In this document: positions 1 to 5,649 of the stretch, piece after piece
Numbering within the stretch: the stretch's first letter is position 1
Layout of the letters: every line of letters begins with the position of its first letter
Source of the DNA: Bacillota bacterium
Lineage (GTDB): Bacteria; Bacillota_A; Clostridia; Lachnospirales; WQUN01
Direction of reading: 5' to 3'
DNA length: 5,649 nucleotides
Assembly: GCA_009786175.1 (NCBI GenBank)
Contig: WQTQ01000079.1
Location: forward strand, 1 to 5,649
Notes under the pieces: generated by a model
Database searches by the model: none
Told to the model about the DNA's origin: nothing
The model's input: only the letters and a program-made list of their open reading frames with translations
Made by a program: the position numbers and the translations under genes

Positions 1-508
1 TGTATGGCAAGCCGGTACAGGCTGGCTGGATTATTTCAACTTGCTGGACGTTAACAAAGACGGCGGTTCGTGGCGGTATATTAATTTGTACATCACCGTG
101 TATGGCCAAACCGTTCACGTGCTGCTGGTAAATGCAAACTACACCCCGCAGCCGCCACCGGAGTTTGACTGCAATTACTGCGAAGATAAAGGCTGTGAAA
201 TTTGCGAACCTGTATTGCCAACATTTTACCTTACCGTAAGCAATGTGACCGTAAGCAATACCAACCGTCACGTTAGCGTATTTGTGGGAGGCACGGCAGA
301 AGGCGAAATTACATTTAACCTTCGTGAAGCCGCACCGGAGCTTGTTATAACTGCGCGTAATAACCTATGGACCCCGCAAGGCCCGGTATATGGCCTGGTG
401 GTAGGAATCCGGGGTGGTGTTACAGTTACCGAAACACGAACAGTTGAACTGGAAGTAACCCGCCAAGGTATAACCGAAACCCTTGTAATACAGGTACTGG
501 CGAATTAG
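1..508 (+). CDS. C-terminal part of a probable surface protein with a four-Cys knuckle and an Ig-like terminal domain (5' end outside window)
   Basis: The frame is open from base 2 to the TAG at 506-508, so this is the last 168 codons of a longer protein. The TTG at 41 is an internal leucine codon, not a convincing start, because no Shine-Dalgarno site precedes it and the frame continues upstream. Visible parts, numbered from the codon at base 2, are a beta-rich segment with DVNKDGG (about 15-21), a proline-rich linker PQPPPEF (about 49-55), a CX2CX4CX2C cluster (Cys 57, 60, 65, 68), and a final domain of about 95 residues. That domain is rich in Val/Thr with alternating hydrophobics and resembles the Ig-like repeats of clostridial surface proteins. 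No LPXTG motif or C-terminal membrane anchor is present. It ends 12 bases before the beta-helix gene and is probably co-transcribed with it. I do not recognise the family. Surface location is inferred from domain style, since the N-terminus is missing. Confidence 0.8.
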   Translation, partial: VWQAGTGWLDYFNLLDVNKDGGSWRYINLYITVYGQTVHVLLVNANYTPQPPPEFDCNYCEDKGCEICEPVLPTFYLTVSNVTVSNTNRHVSVFVGGTAEGEITFNLREAAPELVITARNNLWTPQGPVYGLVVGIRGGVTVTETRTVELEVTRQGITETLVIQVLAN

Positions 509-514
509 AAGGAG
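509..514 (+). promoter_or_regulatory. Shine-Dalgarno site for the beta-helix gene
   Basis: AAGGAG lies six bases before the ATG at 521 and directly abuts the TAG stop of the preceding gene. This strong match fixes the start of the beta-helix protein and shows it needs no separate leader. Confidence 0.85.
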
Positions 515-520
515 AGTAAA

Positions 521-1573
521 ATGGCTTACATCGATGTAAAGAAATTTGGTGCCGTTGGAGACGGTAAAACGGATGACACAGCGGCATTACAAGCTGCAAT
601 TGACGAAAGTGCGAAAACCGGTACCCCGGTGTTTTTAGACGGCGGTGTGTATATGACAGGCCGGCTGAAAATGCGCCCGCATACTGGCTTGTGCGCAGAG
701 CCTGTTTGGAAATATAGGGGCGGCCAATTGGGTGCCGTAATAAAGCTAAACGACCCTGCAGTAAAATGCCATATCGACTTAACGGATGCCTTTGGTGCGT
801 CGTTTAACGGGGTAATTTTTGACGGCGGGCATCTTGGTGAGGGCATTCACGGGCTGATGCTGGACCACCCGGAGTTTAGCAAAGAGGAAGAAACATATCG
901 CTTCGAGCGTTGCAAAATACAATACTACAGCGGGGACGGCGTTCACCTTAACCGGATTTGGGTTTACTCTATGCGTTTCTGCATGGTTTTTGCCAATAAA
1001 GGCCACGGGATTTACACCTACGGGTGGGATTGTTTCCTTACAGATAACTGGCTCTCCGGGAATGGTGGCGCAGGGTATTATACAGACCAAACCACCGATA
1101 AAATGATATTTACCGCCAATCGCGTAGAGTGGAACAAGCTTGGCGGCATGGTTTATAAACACGGTGACATGTTAAATATTACGGGTAATTGCTTTGACCA
1201 CAATTTTGGCCCGGGGATAATGTTTACCGCAGACAGCAATATCGGCTGGGAAAATTCCGGCATTACAATTACCGGCAATGTTTTCGAGCGCAACGGCGCG
1301 GCAGACGAACACGCAGACCCTTATTGTGATTCTCAAATTTATCTTAAAAACCAAAAAGGCATTTCCCTGGTTGGTAATGTGTTTAGAACCGGCAGGGATG
1401 ATAACCAACAAGGGCGCGTTAAGCCTTCGTACGGGATTGTGTATGGCGACATGAGCTACTCTGTAATTGCCAACAACACAATGCACAAAGGCGCGGCAAA
1501 GGAATTAATTGTTAACCTTGGCGGTGATACAGAGGTTGTCTGCAAAGATAACCCGGGAACGTTATGGACATGA
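521..1573 (+). CDS. Right-handed parallel beta-helix protein, pectate-lyase-3 type, probably cytosolic
   Basis: This is a complete 350-residue protein with a strong ribosome site. Residues 5-28 contain the hallmark FGAVGDGKTDDTAAL followed by an Ala-rich helix, the N-terminal cap of the Pectate_lyase_3 family (also found in GH28-like enzymes and phage tailspikes). From about 125 to 320 there are beta-helix coils of roughly 22-28 residues with repeated Asn-rich turns: ITGNCFDHN (220-228), ITGNVFERN (250-258), LVGNVFRTG (283-291) and IANNTM (316-321). The family mostly cleaves or isomerises polysaccharides, but I cannot assign catalytic acids with confidence, so the substrate is unknown. There is no signal peptide: the N-terminus is MAYIDVKK with no hydrophobic stretch. 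Eight cysteines (58, 83, 131, 154, 171, 224, 269, 341) also fit a reducing, intracellular setting. The 3' end overlaps the next gene, suggesting coupled translation. A tailspike-like role is possible, but no phage genes are nearby. Confidence 0.88.
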   Translation: MAYIDVKKFGAVGDGKTDDTAALQAAIDESAKTGTPVFLDGGVYMTGRLKMRPHTGLCAEPVWKYRGGQLGAVIKLNDPAVKCHIDLTDAFGASFNGVIFDGGHLGEGIHGLMLDHPEFSKEEETYRFERCKIQYYSGDGVHLNRIWVYSMRFCMVFANKGHGIYTYGWDCFLTDNWLSGNGGAGYYTDQTTDKMIFTANRVEWNKLGGMVYKHGDMLNITGNCFDHNFGPGIMFTADSNIGWENSGITITGNVFERNGAADEHADPYCDSQIYLKNQKGISLVGNVFRTGRDDNQQGRVKPSYGIVYGDMSYSVIANNTMHKGAAKELIVNLGGDTEVVCKDNPGTLWT

Positions 1574-2658
1574 ACAAAAAACGGGAGCGGCACAGGCAGT
1601 TTTGGCAGCCACTGACAAAAGGTGAGGGTGGGTACCTTGCGGTACATGCCCCGGCTAACAATATGGGCGCGGCTGTTCCGTATCCCAAAGCCGCAAGTGT
1701 GGAAGAGCAATGGCTTTCTGCCGGGTATCGTGTCAATGTGGCAGAAGCGGAAGTTGCAAATATGTACTATGGGCAGGATGCCATTCATAATGCCTTTGTA
1801 AATTTGGGCCCCGGGGTGCAGGCGGCATTACTTGGCGCACCCTATACCTTAACAAAGGACAGTGTCTGGTTTGGCGCGGACCCGGTTATAAAAAACTGGG
1901 ATTCCCCGGTTAACTTAAAAACAAACCCGCAACATGAGCTGTACAAAGCAATTGAAGAGCAGACCCGCGCACTATGCACTGCCTCAAAGGGTAGGTACGC
2001 CGTGGCTTATACAGACATCGGCGGCCAGTATGATGTGTTGTACTCTCTTCGCGGCGAAGATGTTTTGGCAGATTTAATCGAATATCCAAACGAAGTTATG
2101 GCCGCAGAAGAACAGTTGAACCGGGAGTTTGTGGATTATTTTAATACATTGTCCGGTATCATTGGCCCAAGCGGCTGCGGTTATGCAGGGTGGATTCCTA
2201 TAATCAGCGATGTACCGTGGTACCCAATACAGTGCGATATGTCGGTTATGATTTCGCCAAAAATGTTTGAGAAGTTTGTGCTGCCTTCACTGGATTGGGT
2301 GTCAACCGCAATTGGGCAGTCCATTTACCACTTGGATGGGCCGGAGCAAGTTCAGCACTTGGATATGTTATTATCGCTTAAGCATGTACATGCAATTCAA
2401 TGGGTGCCGTTAACCTATTCCTTAAGCAAAGCCGGCAGAAGAGATTACAGAGATTATGCGGACGAACTTTCTATAAACATTTACCGCAGGGCGTTGGCCG
2501 CAGGTAAAAAGGTTGTTGCTTTGGGCGTTCCGCCGGATCAAGTGCCTTTAATCTATGACAGGGCCGGTTGTGATGGTGTTTTTATTCAAACATGGTGCAG
2601 TACACAAAACGAAGCGGATGAACTTATTACCCATGCAAAACAATATATAAAAAATTGA
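1564..2658 (+). CDS. URO-D superfamily protein (methyltransferase-like, not HemE)
   Basis: This is a complete protein of 364 residues (362 from the second ATG at 1570). The pattern fits the uroporphyrinogen decarboxylase/MtaA-CmuA superfamily of TIM-barrel enzymes. It has DMSVMISPKMFEKFVLP (225-241), a strand ending in YHLDG (255-259) followed by a leucine-rich helix, AIQWVPL (277-283), and a late segment KKVVALGVPP (315-324) leading to GVFIQTWC (338-345) before a closing helix. The N-terminal RQAGRY motif of true HemE is missing, so haem synthesis is unlikely. Corrinoid methyltransferases such as MtaA bind zinc through HXC plus a distant Cys; here the first motif is H256-L-D258 and the only late Cys is C345. 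Members of this group near carbohydrate genes are often named trimethylamine corrinoid protein or URO-D-like, without proven function. No corrinoid-binding protein is in the window. No strong Shine-Dalgarno site is seen (weak GGGAA at 1555-1559), which points to coupling with the upstream gene. The start is uncertain between 1564 and 1570. Confidence 0.85.
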   Translation: MDMNKKRERHRQFWQPLTKGEGGYLAVHAPANNMGAAVPYPKAASVEEQWLSAGYRVNVAEAEVANMYYGQDAIHNAFVNLGPGVQAALLGAPYTLTKDSVWFGADPVIKNWDSPVNLKTNPQHELYKAIEEQTRALCTASKGRYAVAYTDIGGQYDVLYSLRGEDVLADLIEYPNEVMAAEEQLNREFVDYFNTLSGIIGPSGCGYAGWIPIISDVPWYPIQCDMSVMISPKMFEKFVLPSLDWVSTAIGQSIYHLDGPEQVQHLDMLLSLKHVHAIQWVPLTYSLSKAGRRDYRDYADELSINIYRRALAAGKKVVALGVPPDQVPLIYDRAGCDGVFIQTWCSTQNEADELITHAKQYIKN

Positions 2659-2665
2659 AAGGTGG
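2658..2665 (+). promoter_or_regulatory. Shine-Dalgarno site selecting the GTG start of the PHP/discoidin gene
   Basis: AAAGGTGG differs by one base from the ideal AAAGGAGG and sits seven bases before the GTG at 2673. Its first base is the last base of the preceding TGA stop. The overlapping GTG at 2671 is followed at once by TGA, so only the GTG at 2673 opens a long frame. That frame begins with a clear signal peptide, which supports the choice. Confidence 0.85.
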
Positions 2666-2672
2666 TACCAGT

Positions 2673-5649
2673 GTGAAAACAAGAACAAAAAGGTTAAAAA
2701 GCCCGGCCGTTTTAGTGCTGGCTTTTGCTCTTGCCCTAACTTTTATGCCAATTAGCCTGTCTGCTTATGCAGGGTACGGCGGCTATGCCGAAGAAGAGTT
2801 GGGTGCCGCACATCCAACCCCGGAAGTAATCACCAACCTTACAGACCGTTTGCGCCAACAACACCAGGCAGATTTGACGGCAGTTGTTACCGCGTCGTCG
2901 GTAACATCGCCCAATTATCCGCCAAGGGCAATTAATGGCATAGTTGATCAAGGGTGGATTTCTGCGTCTCAGCCGGGCGGCACAATGCTTAACCCGCCGC
3001 AATGGCTAAGGATTAACTTGGGCGAAGTTGCAACCGTAACACAGGTTGTAATTCATCAAGGCAGTTCCGGCGCAAACAGCAGAACGTACTTGGTTTTGGG
3101 CAGTACTTCACCCATACCCCCAACACCGGAAAACCTCGGTGACTTTAGCGTACTTGGCAGCTTCGACTTGCCGGGGGACGGACAAGCACCAAGAGAAACC
3201 CATTTCCATAATGTTAATAACGGAAGGTACCAATATATTTGGTTTTATGTAACACGGTCACATCCTACGCATTTTAGGGCATTTCTAATGGAAATCCAAG
3301 TTTTTGGTGCATTTGACGGTGATGGAACAGAGCCGCCGCCCGCACACCCGCAAATTGGCGAATTTTATGTGTTCTATGGTTTGCTGCATGGCCACTCTGC
3401 AGTGTCCGATGGCGGCGGTGAACCCATTGATTGGGTGCGCGGTCACCCGGACAATGCTCACCGTTTTGCAAGGGATGTTGCCGGGCTGGACTTCTTCTCT
3501 CTTACAGACCATAACAATGTTTTGAAACGCCAGGCTAATACAAGATGGACACAGTATTATTGGGATCTTTTGTACAACGCGGCTCAAAACTATAATGAAG
3601 ACGGCAGATTTGTTACATTTTTTGGTCAGGAAATGTCAACCACAAATATGGGACACATTAATGTAATTCATAACCCAAACACAGGCCTTTCATTTGAGGA
3701 AAATTATTTTTTTAACTATTCCGACTTCCGTGAATTTGCCAATGAAAGAGAAGGGTTGAATGCGTTCTATAAATGGCTGGATACACAGCCCGCAGTAGGC
3801 TTCTTTAACCACCCCGGTGACTATGTTTGGGATACATGGTACCCGACAGAAAATTGGGGGCCGGAGTTTAATTTCTTTAACCCGATAGACGGGTTTATTA
3901 CGGACCGTATGGTTGGTATGGAGTTGTTTAACCGCACTACAGGGTTTGAAATTTACTACTACCAGTATCGCTGGGGCGACTTTAGAGACAGACTTACACC
4001 GGATTCCAGGGTGCAATTAACAGCCAATACTTTTCTTGACGAAGCAAACCGGCAAGGCTGGAGGATAGGTGCAGCAGGTGCCGACGATAACCATTCTATG
4101 AACTGGGGTGCAAAAAATGATTTCCGTATGGCCATTCTTGCGCCGGAATTGACGCGTGACGCCCTGTTTTATGCAATGGAAAACCGTCGTTTTTATGTAA
4201 CAAAAGACAGTAACCTGGCTCTCTCTTTCACAATTGGCGGCCATGAAATGGGTTCTCTTGTACAGCCCGGCCCTGCCAACCTTGTAGTCGAAGCTTTTAA
4301 TGCCAATGGCCTTCGATTTAGATGGATTAGGCTTATGAGAAACGGCGAACAAATTGGATGGTGGTCATTTGATGAAGAAAACCCGCGTATTGTTCTGCCT
4401 ATTAATGCAGCAGCAGGTGATTACTACTATGTAATTGTAACCCAGGCAAATGGCCGCGAAGCTATTTCGTCACCTATTTGGATTACTGCTGACGGTTTAG
4501 CCCCTGCGCCTATAACGGTCGCACCGAGCGCACCGGCAGAAGTAATATACACAGGTCATTTATACAACCATTCGTTTTCCTACTTCGCAACCGCAACCAC
4601 TAACGACCCCGCGCCAACAAGACCGGCGTCTGCGGCTATTGACGGTACAACTATACCTGGTTCCGGGTTTTTGTCGGCAATGGTGGCTTCACCTGCCGCC
4701 CCTGTAACACTTACCGTTGATTTGGGCAGCAGTCAGGCAATACGTGCAATAAGAATACTTTCAAACCCAATCAGGGACTTTGAAATACTTGCCGCCAATG
4801 ATGCCAATTTTACAACATACACTACCTTAAGAAGCGTTACGGGCAATACAAACGCAAATATTGCGTTTTATACGTACCGGTTGTTTGAGCCGTTGGGTGA
4901 ATACCGGTATGTAAGACTTGTGGTAACACAAGGCGGCGCGGATGGCTTAGTACGTGTGGATTCGTTTGAAATTTACGGCGATCATCCGCCGGACCCGGGC
5001 CTTGGCCGCGGTGAAGGCGTAGAGTTTACAATGTACGGATGGCAGACACCATGGAACAATGCCTGGGTAACAGGTATGGTTAACCACACAAGACGTGAAG
5101 GTACAACAATACACGGTGCTTCATGCGATCAAGCTGTGGGGCGCGGGCCAGAGCGTTTATTCTTAAACAACCCGGACTTTTATAAAGGGCCGTGGGCACA
5201 AACACCGGCTTTACGCCACGTTCCAACCTTTGGCAACCCTCTTACCGGCGAGGCCCCGTGGCCAGGCGGGGGATCTTCCTGGAGGCCTGCCGTTGACGGC
5301 ATGGACCGTATGCCTCAGTGGATAGCTTTAGATTTGTACGAAACAAGAAATATCGAAGTTATTCATCTTTTCCATGAGTCATTTGGCGGCGGAGAAAACA
5401 GGAATTTTAGGGTGCAGGGCAGCCATACCGGCCTTTATCACGATTTCTACAACATTGTAATTGTGGAAGGCAATACAAGCGGTGTAACTACCATTATTTT
5501 AAACGAACCCGTTGCATACCGTTACGTTCGCTTTTTAGCGACTGTCGGTTCCGGAACCGGCGGGGGAACGGTTCGTTTGTTTACATTTGAAGTGTATGGC
5601 AGAGATGATATTTCCACACCGCCGCCAGACAGAACACCACTGCCGGAAG
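2673..5649 (+). CDS. Large secreted PHP-type (CehA/McbA-like) metallohydrolase with discoidin-like domains, 3' end outside window
   Basis: The frame is open from GTG to the right edge, 992 codons with no stop. Residues 1-33 are a signal peptide: basic start (K2, R4, K6, R7, K9), hydrophobic core 11-29, likely cut after AYA at 31-33. A discoidin (F5/8 type C)-like domain follows at about 67-212, ending MEIQVFG. The PHP domain spans about 230-500. Its probable metal ligands are H239 and H241 (HGH), D246 (SDG), H280 (LTDH), E320 (GQE), H328 (GHINV), H380 (NHP), E417 (GMELF), D472 and H474 (DDNH), which is essentially a full PHP site and predicts an active phosphoesterase or amide/ester hydrolase. 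A beta-sandwich region (about 510-607), a second discoidin-like domain (623-769, ending FEIYG) and a third, longer one (783-976, ending FEVYG) come next, then a proline-rich linker. Only one Cys (818) occurs in the visible part. The domains suggest binding of glycans or the cell surface with hydrolysis outside the cell; the substrate is unknown. Anchoring, if any, lies beyond the window. Confidence 0.9.
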   Translation, partial: MKTRTKRLKSPAVLVLAFALALTFMPISLSAYAGYGGYAEEELGAAHPTPEVITNLTDRLRQQHQADLTAVVTASSVTSPNYPPRAINGIVDQGWISASQPGGTMLNPPQWLRINLGEVATVTQVVIHQGSSGANSRTYLVLGSTSPIPPTPENLGDFSVLGSFDLPGDGQAPRETHFHNVNNGRYQYIWFYVTRSHPTHFRAFLMEIQVFGAFDGDGTEPPPAHPQIGEFYVFYGLLHGHSAVSDGGGEPIDWVRGHPDNAHRFARDVAGLDFFSLTDHNNVLKRQANTRWTQYYWDLLYNAAQNYNEDGRFVTFFGQEMSTTNMGHINVIHNPNTGLSFEENYFFNYSDFREFANEREGLNAFYKWLDTQPAVGFFNHPGDYVWDTWYPTENWGPEFNFFNPIDGFITDRMVGMELFNRTTGFEIYYYQYRWGDFRDRLTPDSRVQLTANTFLDEANRQGWRIGAAGADDNHSMNWGAKNDFRMAILAPELTRDALFYAMENRRFYVTKDSNLALSFTIGGHEMGSLVQPGPANLVVEAFNANGLRFRWIRLMRNGEQIGWWSFDEENPRIVLPINAAAGDYYYVIVTQANGREAISSPIWITADGLAPAPITVAPSAPAEVIYTGHLYNHSFSYFATATTNDPAPTRPASAAIDGTTIPGSGFLSAMVASPAAPVTLTVDLGSSQAIRAIRILSNPIRDFEILAANDANFTTYTTLRSVTGNTNANIAFYTYRLFEPLGEYRYVRLVVTQGGADGLVRVDSFEIYGDHPPDPGLGRGEGVEFTMYGWQTPWNNAWVTGMVNHTRREGTTIHGASCDQAVGRGPERLFLNNPDFYKGPWAQTPALRHVPTFGNPLTGEAPWPGGGSSWRPAVDGMDRMPQWIALDLYETRNIEVIHLFHESFGGGENRNFRVQGSHTGLYHDFYNIVIVEGNTSGVTTIILNEPVAYRYVRFLATVGSGTGGGTVRLFTFEVYGRDDISTPPPDRTPLPE

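Noticed and set aside
41..43. TTG as a start codon for the first gene
   Set aside because: The frame is open to the left edge, no Shine-Dalgarno site precedes it, and the residues before it continue the same beta-rich pattern.
83..105. Possible dockerin-like calcium loop at or near DVNKDGG in the first gene
   Set aside because: The DVNKDGG string (about bases 44-64) is a single partial loop without the duplicated 22-residue repeat of a dockerin, and the residues around it look like beta strands.
526..1788. Several reverse-strand open frames of 74-127 codons opposite the beta-helix and URO-D genes
   Set aside because: They lie opposite strongly supported genes, overlap each other, have odd composition and show no recognisable domain or ribosome site.
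1564..2658. Assignment as HemE, uroporphyrinogen decarboxylase of haem synthesis
   Set aside because: The N-terminal RQAGRY substrate motif is absent and no haem genes are nearby; only the superfamily assignment is safe.
2736..4352. Reverse-strand frames and one forward frame (3304-3525) inside the PHP/discoidin gene
   Set aside because: The main frame is unbroken here and carries conserved PHP motifs across the same bases, so these are shadows.
5546..5559. Perfect 14-base palindrome cggttccggaaccg
   Set aside because: It lies inside coding sequence for a Gly-rich turn, has no loop or T-run, and is isolated, so it is most likely chance from codon use.

Overview
The window reads as four tightly packed genes, all on the + strand, with no non-coding stretch longer than 14 bases. 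Strong purine-rich Shine-Dalgarno sites, a GTG start, mid-range base composition by eye, and a secreted multi-domain protein with proline-rich linkers together suggest a low-to-mid GC Gram-positive bacterium, probably a Clostridia-type anaerobe. This placement is an inference from style; no taxonomic marker gene is present.

Layout: (1) 1-508 is the C-terminal end of a protein cut by the left edge. It has a proline-rich linker, a four-cysteine knuckle and a terminal beta-sandwich-like domain. (2) 521-1573 is a complete right-handed parallel beta-helix protein of the pectate-lyase-3 type, with no signal peptide. (3) 1564-2658 is a complete member of the uroporphyrinogen decarboxylase (URO-D)/corrinoid methyltransferase superfamily. 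It overlaps gene 2 by 10 bases (or 4 if the second ATG is used). (4) 2673-5649 is the first 992 codons of a very large secreted protein that starts with GTG and runs off the right edge. It carries a signal peptide, a discoidin-like domain, a PHP-type metallohydrolase domain with a nearly complete set of metal ligands, a beta-sandwich domain, and two more discoidin-like domains.

The spacings (12 bases, an overlap, 14 bases) and the absence of any visible terminator or promoter between the genes argue for one transcript. The mix of an exported hydrolase with carbohydrate-binding-like modules, a beta-helix protein of a polysaccharide-processing fold and a methyltransferase-fold enzyme looks like an accessory locus for handling a complex, possibly methylated or esterified, glycan or related polymer. 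The substrate cannot be read from the sequence. No RNA genes, mobile elements, CRISPR arrays or sizeable repeats were seen.
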